A stretch of 8,784 nucleotides of DNA. Origin: Nocardioides sp. GTDB taxonomy: Bacteria; Actinomycetota; Actinomycetes; Propionibacteriales; Nocardioidaceae. The translations under genes and the position numbers were made by a program. Positions 1-6,393 of the stretch are shown one piece after another. The stretch is taken from NCBI GenBank assembly GCA_031177735.1, contig JAPSKJ010000079.1, forward strand, positions 1-8,784, written 5' to 3'. Each line of letters starts with the position of its first letter. The first letter of the stretch is position 1. The notes below the pieces were generated by a model, which was given only the letters and a program-made list of their open reading frames with translations, was not told the DNA's origin and ran no database searches.

Positions 1-188
1 TGATGATGGCCGCCACCGACTCGCGCTTCTTCACCACGATCTGCGAGCGGGTCTACCGGTTCGCACCGTTCCGGATGACCAAGGCCCAGCGCGCCTCGAT
101 CCACGCCGCCGACGAGCACCTCGGCGTGGAGGACTACCTCGCCGGGATCGCGTGGTACCGCGCGCTCATCGAGGGTCTTCCCGCGTGA
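1..188 (+). CDS. C-terminal fragment of an unidentified protein (5' end outside window)
   Basis: The frame is open from the left edge to a TGA at 186-188, giving about 61 visible residues. Two adjacent ATGs at 3 and 6 could be starts, but no ribosome-binding site can be seen because the window begins there, and the sequence reads like the end of a longer soluble protein rather than a complete small one. It is rich in aromatic and charged residues (for example ERVYRFAPFRM and EDYLAGIAWYRALIEG), with no signal peptide, membrane segment or cysteine pair beyond one Cys. I do not recognise the family. Its stop overlaps the GTG start of the MFS permease (GTGA, 185-188), so the two are very likely co-transcribed and translationally coupled. 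It may therefore be an enzyme or regulator connected with the permease substrate, but this is inference only. Confidence 0.6.
   Translation, partial: MMAATDSRFFTTICERVYRFAPFRMTKAQRASIHAADEHLGVEDYLAGIAWYRALIEGLPA
171..175 (+). promoter_or_regulatory. Ribosome-binding site deciding the MFS start at 185
   Basis: GAGGG lies 9 nt upstream of the GTG at 185, inside the end of the preceding gene. This supports GTG 185 over the in-frame GTG at 152, which would add 11 residues and overlap the upstream gene by 37 nt. Confidence 0.6.
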
Positions 189-1639
189 GCACCCGGCCGG
201 GCGCACCGGCGCCGGTGACCGCCGGCCGCAGCCTGGTCGCCGTCGTCGGCTTCCTGGTCTGCGTCGAGCTCGCCAGCGGCGTGCTGCAGGGCTACTACAC
301 CCCGATCTTCAGCGACATCGCCGACCACCTGCGGATCACCGACGCAGACGTCAACTGGTTCGAGGCCGCGCAGCTGCTGGTCTCCGCGCTCGTGGTGCCG
401 CCACTGGCCCGGCTCGGCGACCTGATCGGGCACAAGTCGGTGCTGCTGATCTCCACGGCGGTGACCGCCGTCGGGTCCTGGATGCTGGTCGTCGCGCCGT
501 CGTTCGAGACCTTCCTGATCGGCTGGGCGGTGCAGGGGGCGTACGTCGTCTGGCTCCCGATCGAGGTGGCGATCGTCTACCGGCGGACCGCGGGCAGCGA
601 GCGCCAGGCGCTGCTCACCCGCCGCGCGGCCGCCGTGCTCGTCGGCGCGCTGGAGCTCGCGGTGATCATCGGCGCACTCACCTCCGGGGCGCTGGTGGAG
701 TCGCTGTCGATGCCCGTCGTGCTCGCCCTGCCCGCGATCGCCGTGACGCTCTGCCTGGCCGTGGTCTGGCTCGGCATCGAGGACGACCCCGGCACCGGCG
801 CCGGCACCTTCGACTGGCGGGGGCTCGGCCTGCTGACGCTCTGCCTGGCGCTGGTGATGGGCGGACTGATCACGATCCGACTGGACGGCCCGGGCTCGAT
901 CCAGGCCTGGGCGCTGGTCGCGGTGGGGCTGCTCGTGCTCGTCCCGTTCCGGCGCATCGAGGACCGGCAGGCCGAGCCGCTGGTCGACGTACGCCTGCTG
1001 CTCAGTCGGCACCAGTGGCCGCTCCAGGCCACCGCGTTCCTCTTCGGCATGTCGGTGCTCGGCGCGCAGATCCCGCTGTCGACCTTCGCCCGCACCGATC
1101 CCGCCGAGGTCGGCTACGGGCTGGGCGCGTCGGCCGGGTTCGTGTCGACACTGATCGGCGTCTACGTGGTCTTCCTCGCCGTCGGCGCCTTCACGCTGCC
1201 GTTGACGACCCGGCTGCTCGGCCCGCGCGGGGCACTCGTCGGCGCGGCGCTCCTGGTCGCGCTGGGGTACGCCGCCTGGGTGCCCTTCCACGACCACACC
1301 TGGCAGGCACTGGTCAACATGGCGGTGGCCGGCGTCGGCTCCGGGGCGCTCGTCGCGGCGCTGCCGGCCGCGGCGGCGGCCGCCGCGCCGCCCACGCGGA
1401 CCGGCTTCGCCACCGGCATGACCAATGCGACCAAGACGGTCGGCGGAGCCATCGCCTCCTCGGTCTTCGCGATCGCCCTGGCGGCGACCGGCTCCCTCGA
1501 CGATCCCGCCGCCGGCCACGCGCCGCTCTCGGGCTACCTCACGGTGTGGTCGGTCTGCGCCGGCGCGGCGCTCCTCGCCGCGGTGTGCCTGCTGCTCCAG
1601 CCGCGGGTCACCGTGCCCGCCGACACGTTGAGGTCCTAG
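185..1639 (+). CDS. MFS transporter, DHA2-like (drug:H+ antiporter type, ~14 TM)
   Basis: This is a 484-residue, strongly hydrophobic inner-membrane permease of the major facilitator superfamily. The first membrane segment is about residues 17-38. The loop between helices 2 and 3 carries a motif A-like sequence (ARLGDLIGHKS, residues 75-85; Asp79), typical of MFS proteins. Length and hydrophobic pattern fit the 14-helix DHA2/EmrB-QacA group better than the 12-helix groups, so proton-driven efflux is the likeliest role; the substrate cannot be read from sequence. The motif C region (around IIGALTSGALVE) lacks the usual Gly-Pro pair of antiporters, so the efflux assignment is tentative. A run of seven alanines (codons at 1367-1387) lies in a late loop or helix. 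GTG 185 is chosen because it overlaps the upstream stop and has a GAGGG at 9 nt. The gene ends in TAG at 1637-1639, inside the promoter region of the next gene. Confidence 0.85.
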   Translation: MSTRPGAPAPVTAGRSLVAVVGFLVCVELASGVLQGYYTPIFSDIADHLRITDADVNWFEAAQLLVSALVVPPLARLGDLIGHKSVLLISTAVTAVGSWMLVVAPSFETFLIGWAVQGAYVVWLPIEVAIVYRRTAGSERQALLTRRAAAVLVGALELAVIIGALTSGALVESLSMPVVLALPAIAVTLCLAVVWLGIEDDPGTGAGTFDWRGLGLLTLCLALVMGGLITIRLDGPGSIQAWALVAVGLLVLVPFRRIEDRQAEPLVDVRLLLSRHQWPLQATAFLFGMSVLGAQIPLSTFARTDPAEVGYGLGASAGFVSTLIGVYVVFLAVGAFTLPLTTRLLGPRGALVGAALLVALGYAAWVPFHDHTWQALVNMAVAGVGSGALVAALPAAAAAAAPPTRTGFATGMTNATKTVGGAIASSVFAIALAATGSLDDPAAGHAPLSGYLTVWSVCAGAALLAAVCLLLQPRVTVPADTLRS

Positions 1640-1655
1640 TCCCGCGACCTAGGCT
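1628..1655 (+). promoter_or_regulatory. Leaderless promoter of the DUF1992 gene
   Basis: A -35-like TTGAGG (1628-1633) and a -10-like TAGGCT (1650-1655) are separated by 16 nt, and the GTG start of the next gene follows only 6 nt after the -10. The expected transcription start coincides with the start codon and no Shine-Dalgarno is present, so a leaderless mRNA is predicted. The -35 falls within the last sense codons (Leu-Arg) of the upstream MFS gene. Confidence 0.6.
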
Positions 1656-1661
1656 GGAGCC

Positions 1662-2219
1662 GTGCCCGAGAGCGAGGACTGGCCGCAGGGGCGCCCGGAG
1701 GCGCCGCGGCGACGGCTGCCCCGCGACGAACGCACCTCACCCGAGGCGGCCGCCCGGATCAAGCAGCAGTCGACGTGGGTCGACCTGCAGGTCAAGGAGG
1801 CGATCCGGCGCGGTGAGTTCGACAACCTCCCCGGGGCCGGGAAGCCGCTCGCCGACCTCGGCACCGAGCACGACCCCGACTGGTGGATCAAGAAGCTCGT
1901 GGAGCGCGAGCGCGTCGTCGTGCTCCCCCTCTCGGTGCAGCTGCGTCGCGAGGACGCCGAGCTCGACGCGGAGCTCGACCGCCTGGCGACCGAGAAGGAC
2001 GTCCGCGCTCGGGTCGAGGACTTCAACTCCCGCGTGATCGCCGCGCGCTACCGCCTCCCCGAGGGTCCACCGCTGATCACGATGCCGCGCGAGGTCGAGG
2101 AGACCGTGGCGGCGTGGCGCGAACGCCGCGACGCGCGCCTGGAGGAGGCGCGTCGGCGGGCAGCCGCCCGCGCGGTGGAGCGCCCGCGGCGCTGGTGGCA
2201 GCGCCGGCGCCGCAGTTGA
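1662..2219 (+). CDS. DUF1992 family protein (DnaJ homologue subfamily C member 28-like conserved domain)
   Basis: This is a 185-residue soluble, highly charged protein. Residues 39-75 carry the family signature: W-V-D-L-Q-V-K-E-A-I-R-R-G-E-F-D-N-L at 39-56, then PGAGKPL at 57-63 and a downstream DPDWWIKKL. This matches the DUF1992 domain found in bacterial YhdN-like proteins and in eukaryotic DNAJC28. No J-domain (HPD motif) is present, so it should not be called a co-chaperone on this evidence. The middle is helical and charged, and the C-terminal 35 residues are very Arg-rich (ending WWQRRRRS), which suggests nucleic-acid or acidic-surface binding. The molecular function of the family is unknown to me. 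GTG 1662 is preferred because a -10 element sits 6 nt upstream, implying leaderless translation. The 76 nt after the stop hold the mcl control region. Confidence 0.85.
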   Translation: MPESEDWPQGRPEAPRRRLPRDERTSPEAAARIKQQSTWVDLQVKEAIRRGEFDNLPGAGKPLADLGTEHDPDWWIKKLVERERVVVLPLSVQLRREDAELDAELDRLATEKDVRARVEDFNSRVIAARYRLPEGPPLITMPREVEETVAAWRERRDARLEEARRRAAARAVERPRRWWQRRRRS

Positions 2220-2239
2220 ACCACTCCGCCGCCCCGATG

Positions 2240-2271
2240 ATGCGTGTCAGATCGGTCATACCGACGCGCAT
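2240..2271 (+). promoter_or_regulatory. Nested palindromes, GntR/FadR-like operator candidate upstream of malyl-CoA lyase
   Basis: The core TCGGTCATACCGA (2252-2264) is a perfect 5-bp inverted repeat around CAT and contains GGT-N3-ACC, the shape known for operators of the FadR subfamily of GntR regulators. Around it lies a second imperfect inverted repeat, ATGCGTGTC (2240-2248) and GACGCGCAT (2263-2271), 8 of 9 positions matching. The core is centred about 38 nt before the mcl start, which is also the predicted transcription start, so a bound protein would cover the -35 region. No regulator gene lies in the window; the assignment rests on symmetry and position. Confidence 0.4.
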
Positions 2272-2282
2272 GTGACCGCTGC

Positions 2283-2288
2283 TACGTT
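2283..2288 (+). promoter_or_regulatory. -10 element of the mcl operon (leaderless)
   Basis: TACGTT fits the TANNNT -10 consensus and ends 7 nt before the ATG at 2296. No Shine-Dalgarno precedes that ATG. No good -35 hexamer is visible at 16-18 nt; that space is occupied by the palindrome at 2252-2264, which could suit an activator- or repressor-controlled promoter. Confidence 0.5.
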
Positions 2289-2295
2289 CCGGCCC

Positions 2296-3363
2296 ATGCA
2301 CAAGAGCCCCAAGGACTTCTTCGCGCCGCTCGCCGTCGGCGCGCCGGCGCCGCTGCGCGAGATCCCGGCGCGGCCCTCGCGCGCGATCCACTTCTTCGAC
2401 CCGAGCAACCCGAAGATGGTGGACAAGATCCCGCAGATGGTCGGCACCGTGGACGTCCTCCTGGGCAACCTCGAGGACGCCATCAAGGCCGACAACAAGG
2501 TCGCCGCCCGCGAGGGCCTGGTGCGCATCGCGCAGGAGACCGACTTCGGCCCCACCCAGCTGTGGACCCGGATCAACAGCCTGGACAGCCCGTGGGTCCT
2601 CGACGACCTGACGACGCTGGTGCCGGCCGTCGGCCACAAGCTCGACGTCATCATGGTGCCGAAGGTGCAGGGCGCCGAGGACATCCACTACATCGACCGG
2701 CTCCTGGCCCAGCTCGAGGCGAAGGCCGGCCTGGACCGGCCGATCCTCGTGCACGCGATCCTGGAGACGGCCAGCGGCGTGGCCAACGTCGAGCAGATCG
2801 CGATGGCCAGCCCCCGCATGCAGGGCATCAGCCTCGGTCCGGCCGATCTCGCCGCCGACCGCAAGATGAAGACCACCCGCGTCGGCGGCGGCCACCCCGG
2901 CTACCTGGTGCGCCAGGACCCGGTCGACGGCGACATCAACGGCCAGCGGGCGACCTTCCAGCAGGACCTGTGGCACTACACGATCGCCAAGATGGTCGAC
3001 GCCTGTGCGGCCGCCGGGATCTACCCCTACTACGGCCCGTTCGGCGACATCACCGACGTCGTGGCCGCCGAGGACCAGTTCCGCAACGCCTTCCTGCTCG
3101 GCTGCGTCGGCACCTGGAGCCTGCACCCCAAGCAGATCGAGATCGCCAACCGTGTCTTCTCCCCCAGCGTCGAGGACATCCGGCACGCCCGCCGCGTCGT
3201 CAAGGCGATGGGCGACGGCACCGGCGCGGTCATGCTCGACGGCAAGATGGAGGACGACGCCTCCCTCAAGCAGTGCCTGGTGCTGGTCGAGCTCGCCGAG
3301 CAGCTGGCCGCGATCGACCCGAAGCTGAAGGAGCTCTACGAGGGGATCGAGATCGATGACTGA
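2296..3363 (+). CDS. mcl: L-malyl-CoA/beta-methylmalyl-CoA lyase (CitE superfamily, Chloroflexus-type)
   Basis: This 355-residue cytosolic, metal-dependent TIM-barrel enzyme reversibly cleaves (S)-malyl-CoA to acetyl-CoA plus glyoxylate and beta-methylmalyl-CoA to propionyl-CoA plus glyoxylate. The N-terminus (DFFAPLAVGAPAPLREIPARP), GNLEDAI, SLGPADLAAD, KTTRVGGGHPGY and the YGPFGDI stretch closely resemble the Chloroflexus enzyme as I remember it. Active-site residues are all present: Arg92 (LWTRIN), metal ligands Glu157 (ILET) and Asp184 (GPAD), and Asp315 (MLDGKM), the catalytic Asp supplied by a neighbouring subunit. These keep a constant offset of 16 from Arg76/Glu141/Asp168/Asp299, the numbering I recall from structural work on the family. 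ATG 2296 is chosen over the in-frame GTG 2272 because it matches the homologous N-terminus and follows a -10 element by 7 nt. The end overlaps the next gene by 8 nt. It probably serves the ethylmalonyl-CoA pathway or a related glyoxylate/propionyl-CoA route; the rest of that pathway is not in the window. Confidence 0.9.
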   Translation: MHKSPKDFFAPLAVGAPAPLREIPARPSRAIHFFDPSNPKMVDKIPQMVGTVDVLLGNLEDAIKADNKVAAREGLVRIAQETDFGPTQLWTRINSLDSPWVLDDLTTLVPAVGHKLDVIMVPKVQGAEDIHYIDRLLAQLEAKAGLDRPILVHAILETASGVANVEQIAMASPRMQGISLGPADLAADRKMKTTRVGGGHPGYLVRQDPVDGDINGQRATFQQDLWHYTIAKMVDACAAAGIYPYYGPFGDITDVVAAEDQFRNAFLLGCVGTWSLHPKQIEIANRVFSPSVEDIRHARRVVKAMGDGTGAVMLDGKMEDDASLKQCLVLVELAEQLAAIDPKLKELYEGIEIDD

Positions 3364-4243
3364 GACCGCACCCGCCCAGGCTCCCGGGTTCCGCCCCCGC
3401 CGCTCGGTGCTCTACATGCCCAGCTCCAACGAGCGGGCGCTGGAGAAGGCCAAGACCCTGCCGGTCGACGCGCTCATCCTCGACCTCGAGGATGCCGTCG
3501 CCCCCGACGACAAGCCCCAGGCTCGGCGCAATGCGGCCGCGGCGGTGACCAGCGGCGACTACGGCGCCAAGGAGCTCACCATCCGCGTCAACGGCGCCGA
3601 CACCGAGTGGCACCTCGACGATCTCCGCGCCGCCGCCGAGGCCAACCCCGATGCGATCGTGGTGCCGAAGGTCAACTCCGCCGAGGCCGTCTCGCGCCTC
3701 CTCGACTCCTTCGACGAGGCCGGCGTGCCGGAGACCACGACGCTGTGGGCGATGATCGAGTCGCCGCACGCCATCCTCCACTGCGAGGAGATCGCCGCCG
3801 CCTCCGCCCGGCTCAACGTGCTCGTGCTGGGCACCAACGACCTGGTCAAGGAGCTGTACGTCGACCACGTCCCCGCCCGCGCCAACCTGGTGACCAGCCT
3901 GCAGCTCGCTGTGCTCGGCGCTCGTGCGGCCGGCAAGGTGATCCTCGACGGCGTCTACAACAACGTGAAGGACGTCGACGGCTACCTGGCCGAGGTCGAG
4001 CAGGGTCGTCAGTTCGGCTTCGACGGCAAGACGATCATCCACCCGGGCCAGATCGAGGGCGCCAACACCGGCTTCGCCCCGTCGGAGAAGGCGATCGAGG
4101 ACGCCCGCGGGCTCATCGCCGCCTGGGAGGAGGGCGCCGGCAAGGGCGTGGTCACCTACAACGGCCGAATGGTGGAGAACCTCCACGTGGAGTCGGCCCG
4201 GCGGACCCTCAGCATCGCGGAGGCCATCGCCGCGCTCGGCTGA
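3356..4243 (+). CDS. CitE-like protein, probable (S)-malyl-CoA thioesterase (Mcl2-like)
   Basis: This 295-residue soluble CitE-superfamily protein is paralogous to the lyase upstream. The family landmarks are LYMPSSNERALEKA (residues 20-33), DLEDAV, the CoA/substrate-binding Arg77 (TIRVNG), and metal ligands Glu135 (MIESPH) and Asp162 (GTNDLV), with the same 27-residue spacing as in the lyase, then IHPGQIEGAN. In the C-terminal lid the position of the lyase catalytic Asp (DGKM) is Asn269 (YNGRMVENLHVE). In Rhodobacter, Mcl2 hydrolyses (S)-malyl-CoA to malate and CoA; length and the adjacency to a true lyase make that the best guess here. A citramalyl-CoA lyase-type or other CitE-like activity cannot be excluded. 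ATG 3356 overlaps the lyase stop by 8 nt and has GAGGGG (3340-3345) 10 nt upstream, so the two form a coupled operon. Confidence 0.8.
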   Translation: MTETAPAQAPGFRPRRSVLYMPSSNERALEKAKTLPVDALILDLEDAVAPDDKPQARRNAAAAVTSGDYGAKELTIRVNGADTEWHLDDLRAAAEANPDAIVVPKVNSAEAVSRLLDSFDEAGVPETTTLWAMIESPHAILHCEEIAAASARLNVLVLGTNDLVKELYVDHVPARANLVTSLQLAVLGARAAGKVILDGVYNNVKDVDGYLAEVEQGRQFGFDGKTIIHPGQIEGANTGFAPSEKAIEDARGLIAAWEEGAGKGVVTYNGRMVENLHVESARRTLSIAEAIAALG

Positions 4244-4282
4244 CCGCGACCTGCGTCCGCCGGCTCCCGAGAGCGCGCGGTC
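4242..4282 (+). terminator. Possible weak terminator hairpin after the mcl operon
   Basis: GACCGCG (4242-4248, overlapping the TGA stop) is a perfect inverted repeat of CGCGGTC (4276-4282). Inside it, GCTC (4263-4266) and GAGC (4271-4274) form a second stem with a CCGA loop. There is no U-tract, which is common in high-GC actinobacteria. It lies directly before the -10 of the potassium operon, so it may equally be a folded leader or chance. Confidence 0.3.
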
Positions 4283-4294
4283 GATCCCGCGGAC

Positions 4295-4300
4295 TAGGCT
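4295..4300 (+). promoter_or_regulatory. -10 element of the K+ uptake operon (leaderless)
   Basis: TAGGCT, identical to the -10 of the DUF1992 gene, ends 7 nt before the GTG start at 4308. There is no Shine-Dalgarno in the intervening CCGGCGA. I see no convincing -35 hexamer at 16-18 nt upstream. Confidence 0.5.
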
Positions 4301-4307
4301 CCGGCGA

Positions 4308-5675
4308 GTGACGCTGCTGAGCGCGCGTCCCCCGGAGGCGGGGCGCCGCACCGTGTTCCGCCATCCCGGCCAGGTCGTGGTGGTGGCCTTCGCACTGGCC
4401 GTTGCGATCGGCACCGTGCTGCTCATGCTCCCCGCGGCGAGGCAGGGTGAGGGCTCCGCACCGTGGTCGGTCGCACTCTTCACCTCCACCAGCGCGGTGT
4501 GCGTGACCGGGTTGGCGGTGGTGGACACGCCGTCGTACTGGTCGGACTTCGGCGAGTGGGTCATCCTCGGCCTGATCCAGGTCGGGGGCTTCGGAATCAT
4601 GACGCTCGCCTCGCTGCTGGGGCTGCTCGTCTTCCGCCGGCTCGGCCTCCGCAGTCGGCTCACCGCCGCCGCGGAGCGCACGACCACCGGGCTCGGTGAC
4701 GTGCGCCAGGTGATCCGTGGCGTCGTCGTCATCAGCCTGCTCTTCGAGGCGGTCACCGCTCTCGCGCTGTTCCCCCGCTTCGTCCTGGCTTACGACGAGC
4801 CGGTCGGCCGGGCGGCGTACCTCGCGGTCTTCCACGCCGTCTCCGCCTTCAACAACGCCGGCTTCGCGCTCTGGTCGGACAGCTTGATGGGCTTCGTGGC
4901 CGACCCGTGGATCTGTCTTCCGATCGCCTGTGCCGTGATCGCCGGCGGCCTCGGCTTCCCGGTCTGGATCGAGCTGTTCCGGCGGTTCGACCGGCCTCGG
5001 ATGTGGAGCCTGCACACGAAGATGACGCTCGCCGGCACGGCTGGACTGCTCCTGCTGGGCGCGCTCTTCGTGACCGCCAACGAGTGGAGCAACCCCGCGA
5101 CGCTCGGCCCTCTCGACACGCCGGGCAAGGTGCTGGCGGGGTTCTTCCAGTCGGTGATGCCGCGCACCGCGGGGTTCAATAGCCTCGACTACGGCCAGAT
5201 GCACGAGGGCACGCTGCTCGTGACCATGGTGCTGATGTTCATCGGCGGCGGGTCGGCCGGCACCGCCGGCGGGATCAAGGTCACCACCTTCCTGCTGCTC
5301 TTCGCCGTGATCGCCGCCGAGGTCCGCGGCGACCAGCGGGTGGAGGCGTTCGAGCGGCAGATCGACGACCGCGCGATCCGCCAGGCGCTCACGGTGGCCC
5401 TCCTCTCGGTGGGGGTCGCCGTGTTCGGCGCCATCGCTCTGCTTCAGCTCACCGAGCTCCCCACACACGCGGTGCTCTTCGAGTCGGTCTCGGCATTCGC
5501 CACGGTCGGGTTGTCCACCGGCATCACCGGGACGCTCCCCGTCCCGGCCCAGCTCGTCCTGGTCGGCTTGATGTTCGTCGGCCGGCTCGGCCCCATCACC
5601 CTCGTCTCGGCGCTCGCCCTGCGCGAACGGCAACGGCTCTACCAACACCCGGAAGGACGGCCCCTCATTGGCTAG
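4308..5675 (+). CDS. ktrB: KtrB/TrkH-family potassium uptake membrane subunit
   Basis: This 455-residue inner-membrane K+ channel-like transporter is built from four membrane-pore-membrane repeats. All four pore loops are recognisable, each with its selectivity-filter glycine: Gly68 (SAVCVTGLAV), Gly185 (FNNAGFALW), Gly289 (PRTAGFNSL) and Gly401 (FATVGLSTG). The gating loop between the halves of the third repeat is the conserved Gly/Ala/Ser-rich stretch at 312-324 (IGGGSAGTAGGIK). The N-terminus has the RHPGQ sequence typical of the family before helix 1. The length fits KtrB rather than the longer proteobacterial TrkH. It works with the cytosolic RCK protein encoded next, whose TTG start overlaps this stop by 8 nt. 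GTG 4308 is chosen for its position 7 nt after a -10 element. Na+-coupled uptake is usual for Ktr but is not shown by the sequence. Confidence 0.92.
   Translation: MTLLSARPPEAGRRTVFRHPGQVVVVAFALAVAIGTVLLMLPAARQGEGSAPWSVALFTSTSAVCVTGLAVVDTPSYWSDFGEWVILGLIQVGGFGIMTLASLLGLLVFRRLGLRSRLTAAAERTTTGLGDVRQVIRGVVVISLLFEAVTALALFPRFVLAYDEPVGRAAYLAVFHAVSAFNNAGFALWSDSLMGFVADPWICLPIACAVIAGGLGFPVWIELFRRFDRPRMWSLHTKMTLAGTAGLLLLGALFVTANEWSNPATLGPLDTPGKVLAGFFQSVMPRTAGFNSLDYGQMHEGTLLVTMVLMFIGGGSAGTAGGIKVTTFLLLFAVIAAEVRGDQRVEAFERQIDDRAIRQALTVALLSVGVAVFGAIALLQLTELPTHAVLFESVSAFATVGLSTGITGTLPVPAQLVLVGLMFVGRLGPITLVSALALRERQRLYQHPEGRPLIG
5651..5657 (+). promoter_or_regulatory. Ribosome-binding site deciding a TTG start for ktrA
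   Basis: GGAAGGA sits 10 nt before the TTG at 5668, inside the end of ktrB. It supports the rare TTG as the true initiation codon and coupled translation of the two subunits. Confidence 0.6.
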
Positions 5676-6330
5676 CAAGCTCAGCGGCGGCGTCGCGGTC
5701 ATCGGCCTGGGCCGATTCGGCCGCTCCCTGGCCCTCGAACTGATGGCGGAGGGCGAGGAGGTGCTCGGCATCGACCCCGCCAGCTCGATCGTGCAGTCAC
5801 TCGCCGGGCGGCTCACTCACGTGGTGTCCGCCGACGCGACGAACGAGGACGCGATGCGGCAGCTCGGCCTCGGCGACTTCGACCGCGCGGTCGTCGCCGT
5901 CGGGACCGACCTCGAGGCGAGTATCCTGTCGGCGTCGGTGGCGCTCCACCTCGGCGTGAGCAACCTGTGGGCGAAGGCGATCAGCGCCTCCCACGCACGC
6001 ATCCTCACCCAGATCGGCGTGCACCACGTCGTCCGCCCCGAGCACGACATGGGCAAGCGGGTCGCGCACCTGGTGCGCGGCCGCATGACCGACTACATCG
6101 AGTTCGACGACGGCTACGCCTTCGTCAAGACCGACGCACCGCGTGTGATCCACGGCCGTAGCCTCCAGGGCCTCGGCGTCCGCCAGCTCTACGGCGTCAC
6201 CGTGGTCGGTGTGAAACCGGCTGGCGCGGAGTTCACCTACGCCACGCCCCAGACGGTCGTGCGCGCCGGCGACGTGATCATCGTTTCGGGGCCGAAGTCC
6301 GAGGTGGAGGCATTCGCCAGCCTGGACTGA
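5668..6330 (+). CDS. ktrA: KtrA/TrkA-type RCK regulatory subunit of K+ uptake
   Basis: This is a 220-residue cytosolic protein with an N-terminal nucleotide-binding RCK (TrkA-N) domain and a C-terminal TrkA-C domain. The Rossmann fingerprint is GLGRFG at residues 13-18, followed by an acidic residue at the end of strand 2 (Asp36 in GIDPAS) and by the conserved SADATNED stretch (54-61), as in proteins that bind NAD(H), ATP or ADP. From about residue 135 (YIEFDDGYAFVK) the TrkA-C fold follows, ending with GDVIIVSGPKSEVEAF. Such proteins form an octameric ring under the KtrB dimer and gate K+ flow in response to nucleotides; some TrkA-C domains bind c-di-AMP, and whether this one does cannot be read here. 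Start: TTG 5668, with GGAAGGA at 10 nt, overlapping ktrB by 8 nt. The gene appears to end the operon, as a hairpin follows 30 nt after its stop. Confidence 0.92.
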   Translation: MASKLSGGVAVIGLGRFGRSLALELMAEGEEVLGIDPASSIVQSLAGRLTHVVSADATNEDAMRQLGLGDFDRAVVAVGTDLEASILSASVALHLGVSNLWAKAISASHARILTQIGVHHVVRPEHDMGKRVAHLVRGRMTDYIEFDDGYAFVKTDAPRVIHGRSLQGLGVRQLYGVTVVGVKPAGAEFTYATPQTVVRAGDVIIVSGPKSEVEAFASLD

Positions 6331-6360
6331 GGCTCGCCCGGCCTGCTTCGCGGACCGTCA

Positions 6361-6393
6361 GCCTCGCTTCTGCGCGGTCATCCGCAGCGAGGC
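6361..6393 (+). terminator. Hairpin downstream of ktrA, candidate terminator
   Basis: GCCTCGC (6361-6367) pairs with GCGAGGC (6387-6393), and after a 3-nt TTC bulge TGCG (6371-6374) pairs with CGCA (6383-6386) around an 8-nt loop. No U-tract follows. A GAGGC at 6329-6333, overlapping the ktrA stop, could pair with the left arm instead, so an alternative fold exists. Placed 30 nt after the operon end, it is best read as a transcription terminator or 3'-end stabilising hairpin. Confidence 0.45.

Noticed and set aside
152..184. In-frame GTG at 152 as start of the first MFS gene
   Set aside because: It would add 11 residues inside the preceding gene. GTG 185 has a GAGGG at 9 nt and a typical GTGA stop/start overlap.
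1367..1387. Run of seven alanine codons in the first MFS gene as a repeat element
   Set aside because: It is a short simple tract of GCG/GCC codons in a hydrophobic protein, normal at this GC content.
134..1519. Long open frame on the - strand opposite the first MFS gene (461 codons)
   Set aside because: It is rich in Arg, Gly, Asp, Gln and His with no recognisable domain, as expected for the antisense of a high-GC gene. The + strand frame encodes a clear membrane transporter.
2272..2295. In-frame GTG at 2272 as start of the malyl-CoA lyase
   Set aside because: The homologous N-terminus aligns from the ATG at 2296, and the -10 element at 2283-2288 would lie inside the longer reading.
2077..3186. 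Open frame on the - strand opposite the malyl-CoA lyase (369 codons)
   Set aside because: It is a compositional shadow. It has no domain and runs across the mcl promoter and the end of the DUF1992 gene.
3266..5816. Two overlapping long open frames on the - strand (3266-4756 and 4209-5816)
   Set aside because: Their products are low-complexity and Arg/Gly/His/Asp-rich, and they lie opposite the mcl pair and ktrB/ktrA, all of which have unmistakable family motifs on the + strand.
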